Below are positions 23,439 to 35,334 of a DNA stretch of 64,000 nt, piece by piece. The first letter of the stretch is position 1. Each line of letters begins with the position of its first letter. Both the position numbers and the translations under genes were made by a program. This DNA comes from Cyanophora paradoxa (Eukaryota; Glaucocystophyceae; Cyanophorales; Cyanophoraceae), in NCBI GenBank assembly GCA_004431415.1, contig QPMI01000183.1, positions 107,758 to 171,757 on the forward strand, written 5' to 3'. The notes below the pieces were generated by a model. That model was not told the DNA's origin and did no database searches. It worked only from the letters and a program-made list of their open reading frames with translations.

Positions 23439-24025
23439 CTAGAACTTCCGCTTAATCTCGAACTGCACGACCGGGGTGACCTTCTGGAGGTCGTTGAAGT
23501 CCTTCACGTTCGTGAGGTCCGCATCGCCTGGCGAGAAGAGAATCAGGGCCGACGTGGATGCGAGAGAGCAGCCGTGCGAAGCTTCTAAAGAGTCTGAAAG
23601 TAGAAAGAAGCTTTCAAATGGCAACGGGGCCTAGACTCTGCATACGCAGCTACCGGAAAACCCAGGGCGGGTGTTACCCGCATCTATGGCGGGAGTAGCT
23701 AGGGCGAGGCTCAGAGTCCTGCTCGGTACGCACCCTTGAAGACGATCTTGGTCGCAGAGTCGATCTTGAACTGCGCGGAGGGTCGAAAGAAGGTCAGTGG
23801 CCATCGCAATTCGTCGAGACGAGCTGCATGAGGCGGCAACCGCCAAGGTGGGAGAACGAAACCGACCTCCTTGGTGATGGTCACACCGTACTTGGCATCC
23901 TTGTGGCCATCGGCGGTCAGGAGCTGCGCGGGAGACCCAGTTCAGGGACAGGATGACGCATGGCTTCGCGGCTTCTTCGCTCGAACCTGGCGGTAGCGGA
24001 TATCGACGTCGAAGCCGAGCGACAT
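23439..24025 (-). CDS. Small uncharacterised protein of about 70 residues
   Basis: Not recognised. The spliced reading is MSLGFDVDIRYRQ (start codon 24023-24025), then LLTADGHKDAKYGVTITKE, then FKIDSATKIVFKG, then DADLTNVKDFNDLQKVTPVV and QFEIKRKF, with a stop at 23439-23441. Three introns separate the exons, each with GT and AG ends and each keeping the frame, which argues for a real gene despite the length. Alternating hydrophobic residues suggest beta strands. The tail resembles a last strand of a membrane beta-barrel such as VDAC, but this is only an impression and the protein is far too short for a porin. Divergent from NUP155 with 154 bp between starts. Confidence 0.6.
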
Positions 24026-24179
24026 GTTTCTGTGATTTCCCGAAGTACGGAACTCGACAATCAAGAAACCGCAGCTGCTCGACAACTGTACCCGCTTGTT
24101 ATCCCACCCCCCCTCCCCTCAACCCACCCCCAAGACCTAGTAGCTGGCGACCGTTTAGCTAGTACGGCGCTGCAGCGCG
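24026..24179. promoter_or_regulatory. Divergent intergenic region small protein / NUP155
   Basis: 154 bp between opposite start codons, including the C-rich run CCACCCCCCCTCCCCTC near 24105-24121. A two-way promoter is inferred from position. Confidence 0.45.
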
Positions 24180-27100
24180 ATGTCTCCCGCGCCAGTGGCT
24201 GCTTCGACGCTCAGCGCCGCGAAAGCTGGCGCCTCGGTTTTGGCGGACAGCCTGCGCGAGGTCAACGCGACTTCGGCGGATCTGCTGGACCTCCTGCATG
24301 CGGCGCAGTCGTCCAATGAGCGCGAGTACGTGGCACTCGACGTGCCGATCTTCAGCCGGCGGCCCGCTGTGGTTTTCCCGCCCGCTCTTCTCGACCAGTA
24401 CTCGCGTGCGCCGGGAGTTCCGCTCGCGGTTTGCCATGGGAGCGCGCTCGCGCTCACGCTCGTTCCGCAGAGCTCCAGTACAAGTGCTTCATGGGCCTGC
24501 TCCCGGCGATCAACCGCGCTTATCTAACGATCGACAACAAGCTCTTTCTCTGGAATTACGCCAATGGGTGCGCCGCGCGGCCCGCCGCCTGCTGGCCAAG
24601 TGATTGATCGTGCAGCAGGAAGGACATATGCGAGTTTTCCGGCGTCGATGAGATCATTGTAAGTGTTGGGCTTGTAAAACCGAGGCCGGATGTATTCGTG
24701 GATGAAATTAAGTACCTTCTCGTCATTGCCACACCCCTCGAAATCGTTCTTCTTGGCGTGTGCTTCCAAGGGGGCTCGCCTTCCGGCACCCTTGTCCTTT
24801 ATCCGAGTAAGTACAGTCTCTTGCAATCGTTCATTAGAAGAGTCTGATGTTGGGGCCCTTGCAGCTCAGCTGTCCATGCCCTCTGACAAGATCGACATGT
24901 TGCGCATTGTTGGCACGGACAACGGACGGATTCTGATGGGTGGCAAGGATGGCAATGTTTACGAGGTTTGCTGATTTTATTCTAAAATAGACCTCGACGT
25001 ATTAGAGTCCTGATGTAGAGCAGATCATCTATCAATCACAGGAGGGTTGGTTCTCAAAGCGATGCAAAAAGGTCAACGTTTCCAAAGGCAGGCTGAGCAT
25101 GCTCGTTCCCCATTTCTTCCGGTGAGTGAAAAGCGATGAAGATATTTTTCAGACACTGACTTTCCGCAGCTCTTCCGTCGATCCGATTGTGGACATTGTG
25201 GTGGATGAGCAACGCCACATACTTTACACGCTTTCTTTACCAATGACAATCCAGGTAAACACTTCGAGTGCTGTTCCACACACGGTGACTCACCTCCGTG
25301 CATTGCAGGTCTTTTACCTCGGCGAGCGAGGCGATTCTATATCCATGGTCGCTCAGTGGAACAGCCTTGCTCGCGATGGAAAAACATGCACCCCACAGTA
25401 CTCCGAGTGGATCGTACAAGCGAAGAGCATTGTTCACCTGGCCCCTGTCTCTCCCTCCGAGTCGTCAAAGATCACACTTGTTGGCATCACGAACAATGGA
25501 TTGCGCTTGTTCTTCACAGTGTTCTCAGATGTGAATCCGTACACTCTGCAGGTGCATTCTCGCCAATGTCTTTGACATGCACATGGGTGTAAGTTTCACG
25601 GACAGAATGGGGGTGGACGGTCAACTCCATCATCACTCCAGCTCATTGCAGTCCGACTTCCTCCAGACCCTCCATCGGCTGGGGGCTCTGCGTTGCTTCA
25701 GCAAGCCCGTGCTCCCACTTCCTACCATGTGCACCTTGCCCATTACCATAATGGAACCATGCTCCTTGCCGACTCCCGCACCGAGGTTCCAGAATAATTT
25801 TGTTTGAGTTTATCTGCTGCGCGCTAATTCATGGATTCTAGGATTTGGACTCCCTTGTCGGAACTGTGCCTGACACAGCCTTCTTCAACAACGCACAAGC
25901 ATACAGGTGGAGGCATCTTTATGCTCATTCTCATTTTCATACGCCTGATGGACTTGGTAGTTCGTATGCATACGGATCAACAAGGAAGCCCCTGCGTGAA
26001 TGTGTGGCGGGGCTCGAGGTACTTCTTCGCTATTGCGTTGTATACAGGCGCAAGTTGAAGCTTATTGAACTTCGCAGATCGAAGGTAAAATTTGGGCGTT
26101 TGCAGAGACACCATCTCCTGGAGGCTCATCTCTTTGCGGGGAACTGCTTCCGAACCAACCACAATCTGCCCGAGAATTCTTGTGCCTTACAACGACCGGC
26201 GTTCATCGTGTGACAAAATCGCGAGCTGTCGATCAGTTGCGCGATCTTTTGAAAGCTAACGAAAGTGAAGCTGTCAAGGTGGGTATTTTCGTTCCTTTTA
26301 CCAGGCAACATCTGATTTCTGGATATTCGAACAGAAATTCTTTGAACGTTTTGGTGAGAGCCTGTCATGCGCTATGTGCCTTCAATTGGCATGCGAAGCT
26401 CAATCGGGTCAGTGTATTTGAATATCCGTTCAGCCAGTCCTCATCTTGGGCCAGACCTCGTATCTGTTGCATCTCAAGTTTTCTTTGAGTATGGTGGGGC
26501 ACCTAGCTTTGAGACGAGAGCAGAAACAGTTCCGGGTTTGTTCTGATTGTTGGTCTCGAAATTGTTTTTTACGTGCTAACAGGTCTTTAGCTGCAGGCAC
26601 TGGTGACATGGGGCGAGCTATCACGACCCCGCAGCTTCGCCACTCAGGCTGTTACCGTGGCTTGAATATTAGCTTCGCATGTGTAGTTCTTCCCTTCTGG
26701 AGCAATAGTATCTTCTCGGCAATGCCTGGTGGCACATACAAATGCAGGTAATAGGGCTTCAGAGTGTCACATACATGTTTTGCTTTGACACAAGCCCCAA
26801 TCAGATTCACGTCGGAGCAGCTACAGCGACTGCACACATCGGTTGGCCAGCTCTTGGGCTTCCTAACAAGGAGTGAGCTCTTGTGTTTTTGAAAGTGTCA
26901 GCAATGTGTTGACACTCAATATTTCCGCAGATCCTCAGTTCCTCAAGGCCAGTGCGTCAACAGGGGATACGAATGAGACGAAGACATTATGGAAGCGGAT
27001 GATCAGTCTCCAGAAGCGCCCTCAGAATGAACCAGCAATGAAGGTCTGTCAAATTGCGTGCATCGATCATTTCAATCCTTATGCCGCAGTCAGGCCGAGC

Positions 27101-29138
27101 AAAAATGCCTTGGAGATGTTCAAGTGACTCTACAGCGAACTGCTCACGCAGCCTTCCTGCTAGCCTTTCTCAACGACCACATGCTCAGCAGGCTGCTAGA
27201 GAGGTGCAGGTCATTTACGAGTGCGAATAGTTTGAGACATGATGTGCCCGCAGGCTCCCACCTGAGATGCAGCAGCGGTGCTTGTCAACAACTTTCTCCC
27301 AGCTTGTTAGCAGTGAAGATGGAGCCGCAGTGGCCCGCACATTGGTGTCTTGCTTGCTGGATCAGTACAGTCAAGATCGGTCTACGGTGTGAAAGTGCAG
27401 TACTTGCGCTTTGAAAGCTGCATGGCTAATTCTTTTTCGCACAAACAGATCAGACATCTGAGCGAGGCACTGAGCGAGAACTGTGGAAGCTTCTTTAGCT
27501 GGGCAGAAGCAACACTGTCAACCGGGAAGGATCTGTTGTCGAAAGCACGAACCGTTACTTCCCCATCAGAACGTGCTGCATTGTACACAGAAGCGATACA
27601 GGTGAGGATCTTCAAGGTTTATGTGGTCACTTTTGAAGCTCATATGTATGTGCAGGTTTATCTGCAAATCGCCCAACAACCTGATGGAAATATCCTTGAT
27701 GCTGTCAGCGAGCTTGGGAAAGTTGGCTTTTGTCGTGGAGCAATCGACATTCTGCTTGCACGTCTCACTGTCTTGCATTCAAGTATGTGATCACTGTCCC
27801 TCATCCTCCAGACTTTCTTGATATCTCGATCAGGTGCTGCCACCAACGAGATCAAGCCAGATGACTTGAAGGCTGCAAAATCATCTTGCATTCAGGCTGG
27901 ACTTGCTCTTGCTGCACAGCTCAACGCAACACACCCCGCAGAATCTGTGGTCACGAGCGAGGTGTATTTCGCTGATTGGGTCCTAATTCGGTCACTGTAC
28001 ACCTCCTCAACCGCATACCCAGGTTGGACGGGCGATAATCTTGAGTAACATCCGCGATCTCCACTACGCATTCTATGATTGGCTGTATGACACGCGGAAA
28101 GAAGAGCTCCAATCTGTTCACTCAGCCTTCATCGAGGCATATCTGCTCGATCGAGACGTTCGCTTACTTGCCGAGCATTTCAAGCGCAGCGAGCGGTTCT
28201 CAGAGGCTGCCAATCTGCTCGCCAATCTTGCAGACAAAGCAGACCCTGGTCTTCCTCTTCGCTCCCGGATAGAGCTTTTGTCTCAAGCCATTGTGTCTGC
28301 ACGTGCATCATCTGTGGCTCCAGAGGTCCTCTCGGATTTGGAAGAGAAGCTGCAGGTGCTGGCCGCCTTCCCCCTCTATCCGGTGCTTCCTGCTCACCGC
28401 AGCATCACAACACTCAACAGGTAGCCCAGGCGCAACTGGAAGTGCTGCAGGAGCTGGAATCCGTGGGAGGCGATGAGGGGCGGCCAGCAGTGACTCAGCT
28501 CAACAGTAGGCTTCTGACTGTTACAGAACTCTTCAATGGATACGCTCAGAAATACGGCCTGTGGCGCTCGGCCCTTGTGCTGATCGAGACTGCGGAACAT
28601 GATGATCCTCCCGTTTGCCAGCAGTGCTGGAGGTCAGTGTTTTCTTCTTCCACAGTCTCACTCAACTCATTTGATTCTGCCCACAGCCGTGTGTTTGAAA
28701 GCCAGGGTCTCTCTGCAGCAACAAAGTCATTGAGTGGCCTGTCAGGTCTGGGTTTGAATGTCTTTAGTCTTGCTTGCAGGCATTAATTGAATGGTGCACA
28801 TTCTCAGCACGGACAGTGCCGGCAGAGGATGTGATTCTCTCTGCAATGAAGAGTGTGTTTCTCTCTGTTCTTGTGCTTTCATCTCTAGCCAACGAGTGCT
28901 TGCAGAGGCAGTGCAGACACCAGGAGCTGGTCCGACAGGCATAAAGGAGTTCGTCAGTGCAATATTGCGTATCCATCCAGTTCCTGTTGTTGTCGACGTG
29001 CTCAAGCGGGTGGCTTCGGAGGTGACAAGCAGCCATGCAGGGGGGCGTGTTCTGGAGGAGGCCCTCAGTGCCTTGGATTCCAGCAGCGCAAGCGACCTGC
29101 GAGCCCAGCTCCGAGTGACACGTTTCTCAAACCTTTAG
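24180..29138 (+). CDS. NUP155: Nuclear pore scaffold protein NUP155 (Nup170/Nup157 family)
   Basis: NUP155 is an inner-ring scaffold nucleoporin: an N-terminal seven-bladed beta-propeller followed by an alpha solenoid. The N-terminus (start codon 24180-24182) has EYVALDVPIFSRRPAVVFPP. Then come CFMGLLPAINRAYLTIDNKL, FLWNYANG, YLLVIATPLEIVLLGVCFQG, MLRIVGTDNGRILMGGKDGN, EGWFSKRCKKVNVSKG, SSVDPIVDIVVDEQRHILYT and WIVQAKSIVHLAPVSPSESS, all characteristic of the propeller. The C-terminal half is helical (FYDWLYDTRKEELQSVHSAF, IEAYLLDRDVRLLAEHFKRS, ANLLANLADKADPGLPLRSR, IELLSQAIVSARASS), as in the Nup155 solenoid. The last exon ends LRVTRFSNL with the stop at 29136-29138. About twenty short introns of moderate GC. 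It is transcribed away from the small gene upstream. Confidence 0.95.
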
Positions 29139-29638
29139 CATTTGGACGCAAACTTTACAATTGTCCTGTGCCACGTTGCATTTTGATGCGACTTATCTGG
29201 CACGATGTCTGGACTAGCTGTTCTGAGTAGCAATGTTTGCAGCCGACATCTGGGCTCAGCTGCGTAGGCAAACCGAGGGTCGAAACCGAGGGCTCCCACT
29301 GGCCACGGGCTCAAATCGAAATCGAATCGAAACCGAGGGTCGAAATCGAGATTGAGGGGTACTAGACGGGTGCAAGGCCCAAGGGGAAGGAACGCCACCC
29401 GAAAGGAACGATATCCTGTACTACTACTACTACGGTAGCTAACGAGCCCTGGAGAACGCACTAGCAAGCTGGCCGCGGCCAGCGGCCCGGCGGCCGGTGG
29501 CAACCTGGCATCGGTACTGTGGCACTCGTGACTAGGCGATCGCGAGGCCGGCACGCAGGCGCCATGGCCATACCGTGTACCAGGCCCTCACGAACCAGCA
29601 ACAGCCGGCGCCTGCCTCTGTAAGTATAAGCCTAGTAG

Positions 29639-30049
29639 TGTTGCGAAGCGTAGTTCCCCTTCCCTTTCGCTGTAGCGAATGTAGCATGTACGCTAGTGAT
29701 ACCCTGCCGGGCCGTCCCTTGTGTAGGGGTATGTCATTCAATCATACACGGATATTACGCGTGTGCGCACGTGCGTCCCGGCACGGCACTGCGCCGTGTG
29801 CGGAAGTGGCTTAGAAACCATCGTATAGACTTTAGCAGCTTCTTTTTCAGCGACTTTAGCAGCTTCTTTTCAGCGTCTTTTTAGCAGCTTCTTTTCAGGG
29901 CTGCTGCACTGCGGCAGGAACGCACGTGCGCACACGCGTAATATCCGTGTATGATTGAATGACATACCCCTACACAAGGGACGGGGTATCACTAGCGTAC
30001 ACGCTACATTCGCTACGGCGAAAGGGAAGGGGAACTACGCTTCGCAACA
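29639..30049. mobile_element. Foldback / MITE-like inverted repeat
   Basis: The left arm (about 29639-29776) and right arm (about 29920-30049) are near-perfect reverse complements over roughly 130 bp. For example, TGTTGCGAAGCGTAGTTCCC at the left end matches the complement of the right end, and ACGCGTGTGCGCACGTGCGT at the inner edge matches ACGCACGTGCGCACACGCGT. The arms enclose about 143 bp. The structure fits a non-autonomous foldback or MITE element; no transposase frame and no clear target-site duplication were seen. Confidence 0.75.
29831..29898. repeat. Three tandem copies of TTTAGCAGCTTCTTTT(T)CAG
   Basis: Copies start at 29831, 29855 and 29880, about 24 bp apart, inside the loop of the foldback element. 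Each copy ends in CAG and begins with a T-rich stretch. Confidence 0.85.
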
Positions 30050-30257
30050 GTAGAACCGTTGAACCCCGTACTAGAACCCCCACGAATTGAGTAACCACGA
30101 GCCACCGAGCCCTTAAAGAGGCACGAGTCGTCTAGCTAGTGTTTGTGGGGAACTGGCCGGCTTGCTGGTGGGCTGGAAAGCTATTGCCGCAGTGTGTACA
30201 CTTCGGAAGTTGCGATTTAGTTCGTGTCTAATTCAGGTTTGACACATACTCTGTCTC

Positions 30258-33200
30258 TCATGCCTTCTTTGAGAAAGTCTCGTTGATGCGAGCGGCATCA
30301 ATGGGGGTCGGGGTGGGTAGGAAGCGAACTCCAAGCGCTGGGAGCAACTCCGTGACTTCGAGAAGACTGGACTTCACGCTCCCAATGTCTGCGAGCTTCG
30401 AAATTAACCAGAGCAACTGAGTGAGGGAGAGGAGAAACACACCCTCGTTGGCCAGAATGTCAGCAAGCGATTGCACAATCGACGAGAAAGCCTTGGAGGA
30501 CTGGAAGCGCTGCAGCAGTGGTGCAGCCGCGCGGAGAAGGGCGACCGCAGCATTGCCATCAGCGACAGACAGTATCCACTTTGTGTTGAGCTTAGTGGCG
30601 AACATCTCCAACATGTCCTCTGACAACTTGTCTGCTGGCGTGTTCTGCACGAGGACTGCAGCGAGCCTGCAGAAGAAGTCTGTGCCTGATCTCGACACAT
30701 ACAGAACGCAGAAGCTCACAAGCAAAGGGCTGCGAACGTCTCTGGAGCGTCATCTTCGCCCTGAACACGGTTGATGATGCTCAGCACATCAGTGAGCAAA
30801 TCCTCTGGGACCGAGCATCCACTCTGTGCCAGATGCTCCAACACCATAATGTGGCCAACCTGCAAATCTTCACTTTCCTCCTCACTCGCCTGCTTGCTTT
30901 GTGAGAGTTCAAAGAGAAAGCAAACAGAGCAAGCAGTACCTCATGTACAAGTGAAGACAAGCCCGCTACAGCAATGCCTGCCTCTGCAGGGAATTTCTTC
31001 GCAAGTTCAACTGCGGACAGCTTTTAGAAAGAATAAGGCAAGCAAAAAGCAACCAAAAACGGGCTTGCCAGCAACGTCGAGGCCAGTGGCAACAACAGCG
31101 AAAGGAGAGAAAGCCCCAGTGATTGACAGTTTGTGAAGAGGGGATTGCACAGCGGAAGCCGTTTCTGAGTCGTCTTCCAGGCTGTCTACAGGGAGCGACT
31201 CCGCAATCTGGAGCAACGTCAACTTGATTCCGAAAGCATCACAAAAAGAGAGACACACAGCCTTGAGGACAGGTCCAGTGCTAGACCCGACTGCAAGCTT
31301 TTTCAAAGCAAGAAAAGCATTGCAGCGAATCTCAGAGTCTTGGATTGACGTGGAGCCGCACGACTTCATGCACTTGATGACAGCCTGACACAAGTTCGAG
31401 CTCTGCTTGCGAATGAGTGGGTTCATGCTGGCTGAATGCGGGATGGCACACCTCGCCGTCAGTGGCTGGAGCTTGAACCGAACAAAGTGTTGCGAGCTTG
31501 ACTTCAAATGAGGCAGACTTCCAAGATGCAATGTCGAAGTTCGCTAAAGGCGTTGGCACATCACCCATCCGCGGCACATTAAGAAGTTCAAGGCACAAGT
31601 GCAGAGCGTGTGCTGTTTCTCCGTTGCTCTTCCTGCAATACTGGAAGGTTAGTGCAGACAATGTTCATGACTGAAGTGCCTGGCGCACTTCAGTAGTGTT
31701 GCGTATAAGCTCGACAGGCACTTAGACGCCTTGTCCACCCCAACGGAGGCAAGGGAAGAGGCTACACGAGTGCAGATAAGGAGCAAATAGAGCTTCTCAG
31801 CAGTCATCTCTTTGAGCTCGACGTCGTGGTTATCCTCATCTTCCTCATCATCGTCATCACCATCCTCATCAGCCTCATCCCTAAACAAAAAATGTGAGGC
31901 AAATTAGAAAAACCAGCAGCAGGTCACTGACGGATCAAACTCGAAGTCTTCAGCCTTGCCAGAGGCGAAAGCAACGATGTAGGCAGCAAGCTTCTTCAGC
32001 AGTGCCTCGCACTTGTTGAGGGCACCAACCTTTGCGACCCAATCAGCGAAAGCAAGCTGCTCTTGACTGGAGGCGGCCAACCTGCTTCACTACAGGAATC
32101 ATGAGGCTGACAGCTGTCATGCAGTTGCTTTGAACAACAGCACTATCACGGCTGAGCTCAATTAGTGCGCCTTGGATGGCCGTAGAAAGAAGTTTTGCGG
32201 CATGCTGCTTGTACGATGGCACCACTGCAAGGCCAGGTTGGCTTGCGATGTAGAGGAGTGCTCTCGCGATACCCTGCACCCAGCTCTAAAAAAGCCCGAT
32301 AAAGGCAAACACAAGGCTTGTTTGACCTCGCGACTCTCTTCTTCTGGGTTATCCTCCTCAGAGAAGCTGAAGCGCGCCTTAAGGCCCTTGGCAAAGGCAG
32401 CCAGAAGTGCATCATTTTTAAAAACTGCCGTTTCGAAGCGGCCATCTGCAGGGGGCACTTGAGCAACATTGCAGAGCACAAATAGTGAACTGAACGCGTA
32501 CTGAAGAGAGAAACCATCACAGGGACTGCCGTGAAACGAACGTTCTCGTAAGAGCTGAATGCCAGGCAGATGAGCGGAGTGACCAGAACTGTGAGAGCGT
32601 CATCGCCAAGCTCTCTGTCCCAGTGCCGGATGGCTGAAGCAACACACTGCACAGTGAACAGTCAGATTTCACGAATCAACGGAGAGCACAAGCATGCCTT
32701 GAGACCCTCAATCACAATGTTCTCCGTATCAGCGGCAAGGACTTCCACAAGCGTCTTGGGAAGCTCGCTTTTAATGGTTTTGACGAGCTGCTCCTGGCCA
32801 CGGAGGTTTGATGCTGCACATGACAAGAACTTGGAAAGGGCAGCCGATGCTGCAGCACGAGGGTAATCGGGAAGCTTCCCAGCACTGCAGCAAGGATCAG
32901 AGAGAAGCCACATGCGGATAGAAGATTGCAGACGTGTTTAGAGTTCCCTTGCACAAAGCACGGAAGATATTTTCTGCCATGGGGCCTTCCTTCAATTTTG
33001 GTGGGTACACAGTCTGGCCAATTACCTCCTCGAATGCTGCGAACGCAATGGTTAGGCCTCGCAGAATACAAGACAGCTGCAACACCGAATACTGATTACC
33101 CTTGAAGACACTCTCGCGGACATCGGTGTTCACAGCCTCACATTCCTTGAGAAGAAAATCGATGAGAGCAGGTGTAAGGTGGCTGAGGGCCTCTGCCTCA

Positions 33201-35094
33201 CTCCCCAAGGCTGTCGTCACTGCCTTCCAGTTCTTGACTGCACTGTCGCGAATCGGGAGCGATGAATGGTACTTGTTCTTGAAAATAAGGCATTGCAACG
33301 GCCCCAGGTGATCCTGCAAACAAGATCAGCAGAAATAGAGAAGAAGAAGCAAATTCTAACCTTTACTGCAGGCGCTGCGAATGAGTTGCCCACTAGCCTG
33401 AACACGCTCTGGCCACCGGCATCCAGGAGGGTGGCTTCTGGAGAGCTGAGAAGGTGAACAAGCTGGGGCAGAAGCTCCTTCGCGAAACGATCGCTTGCAG
33501 AACCACTCCCGCTTGACTGCGCGAATCCATCCAGGTTAGCGTGCAAGTATTCACGTGCGCACAACAGAACTCGTACGGTAAATTTCAGGGAGAGAGAAGA
33601 CATCGCGTTCGCGAGGCTGTCGACCGACATAGATTCAAGCTGACATTGAGACAGGAAAAGGTCCGTCAATGCAACAGCTGCTGCCGCATTTGCCGAACCA
33701 ATCGTGCTCGCGCTTTGGCTGTATCGTACAAGCTGTCAGTTCAGTCACATACACAGGCTGATAGTTCGTGCCAACCTTGCATCAGCTGACACGAGCGGTT
33801 GTTTAACCTGAGCAGCAAGTGCTGTCGCAAGGGCACTCTGGAAATCAGCCGACAGGCTCCCAATCTGTCATGACAGTGAGAAAACATTGGAGACTCCACC
33901 GGAACAGGAAATGGCTACCAAAGTGGGCTGTCTGCAAATGAGGGTAAGGGCCGTGCCAAGCCCATGCCGCTGCTCCCAGCGCGAGGCGGTATTGATCCGA
34001 TCCAGCAGAGCTTGAATCTCCTGCTGAATGTTGCTCGATCCAGAGACATTCAGAACCTTCATGAGGACGGCGTAGTGCAGCCGAGCAGCAGCCTAAAAAT
34101 GACGATCAGCACTTAAACATGCAAGCAAAGCATGAAGCGTGAGAATACCTTCCTGGCATCGATGTTCTCGTCATCCATGCGCTCAAGGGCTGTCCGCCTG
34201 ATTGCTGCCTCGAGCTCCGTACCAATCCACAGCTTGTCAATGCTTCCGAGCCGGACTAGCCGCTCAAGCGCTGCAGATAAAAAGATCTGTCATATAATGC
34301 ATCACATATCATTCTGCGCCGGCTAGACCTTTGAGAGACTGCAGGCGAACGTAGTTCGAGTAACCCGCAATGCTTGAGAACGAGGTATGCCGGATAAGCA
34401 CGTCACAGAGGAAACTGCGAAGAGCGCACTCAGGCATTATCGAACAAACCAAAGCTGCGAGGGGACCTCAGCGATTCAGGCGACAGAGAGGAAGCGCGGC
34501 ATGCGATGTAGCCAACAGCAATCATGAAGCCTTCCAGTGTTTGCCACGACTCGTTCTGCTTCGTCGCGCGCTCAATACCGGCCTTGCACTCCTGCACCAG
34601 CCTTTCACCGAGCTTGGACGAAAGAACTCCCAGGCACTGCGCTCTCATTTGCCCGAGCGCCGCGCGCATGACGCGCGCGCGTGACGCACCTGCGCCGTGG
34701 CATCGCGAACTTCGCGCTTGTCGTCGGCCAGGTGCTCCAACAGCACGTGCAGATTGTCGTGAAGGAGGGGCTCCAGCGGGCGCTTCGTGTTTTGAAACGC
34801 AGCTGCGATGCCGTAGATCGAAGACTGAACGAGGTTCCATTTCGGGTAGCCGAACAAGTGCCGCAGCGCGGCGATGGCGCGCTCAAGGACGGCGTCAATC
34901 GGCTCGCCGGACTTGATCTCGTCGAGCACGCGGTCGAGGGCATTGATCAAAGGAACATAGTCACTGTCGCTGTACGCATCGAAAGCGTCAGCCGGATGGA
35001 GCGCGCGTTCTATGAATCAAAACGATTACTTCTTCTTTGGCGTGGCGGCAGTCGTCTTCTCGAGCTCGTCAATCAAGCGCGGAAGGTTGGCCAT
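30258..35094 (-). CDS. Large HEAT-repeat protein, function not assigned
   Basis: A protein of well over 1,000 residues made of helical repeats. Exon 1 reads MANLPRLIDELEKTTAATPK (start codon 35092-35094), then a 59-nt intron to DSDYVPLINALDRVLDEIKS. Later blocks include LRHLFGYPKWNLVQSSIYGI, LHVLLEHLADDKREVRDATA, LGVLSSKLGERLVQECKAGI, ALERMDDENIDARKAAARLH, LPQLVHLLSSPEATLLDAGG, TPALIDFLLKECEAVNTDVR, DDALTVLVTPLICLAFSSYE and an acidic DEADEDGDDDDEEDEDNHD. The C-terminus is RFLPTPTPIDAARINETFSK with the stop at 30258-30260. Repeats of this kind occur in importin-beta proteins, GCN1 and TOG proteins. I could not match it to one family. Divergent from MKS1. Confidence 0.75.
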
Positions 35095-35334
35095 GCCCAC
35101 GACCGTCGAGCGTACAGCCCACGAGCGAGCAGCTAACGGGCGATCCGACGCGCTCGTCTCGAGGGGGTACCGTACGCTAGAGTTAGCTAGAGCCTCGTAG
35201 AGCAAGTGCGACGAGCCTCGTAGTTATGGCTGACGTGTCGTGCAACAAGAGTGCGCCTAATTAAAGCCTTGCAAACCTTCCCGCCACGCGCGCGCGTCGC
35301 AGCAAGCGTCAGCCTCGAACCCGCCCTCCAGACA
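35095..35334. promoter_or_regulatory. Divergent intergenic region HEAT protein / MKS1
   Basis: 240 bp between opposite start codons. AGCCTCGTAG occurs twice (about 35191 and 35214). A two-way promoter is inferred from position. Confidence 0.45.

Larger units (their letters stand above)
29139..30257. other. Intergenic region between convergent NUP155 and HEAT-repeat gene
   Basis: A 1.12-kb gap without a supported gene. About 29270-29360 holds several copies of CGAAACCGAGGGT-like words. A CTACTACTACTACTAC-type run lies near 29418. Most of the rest is a foldback element (29639-30049) with a three-copy tandem repeat in its loop. After 30050 nothing distinctive is seen. Confidence 0.75.

Noticed and set aside
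29639-30049. Pair of tRNA genes or a CRISPR-like array
   Set aside because: The structure is one inverted repeat with a short tandem repeat in its loop. There are no regularly spaced direct repeats with unique spacers and no tRNA boxes.
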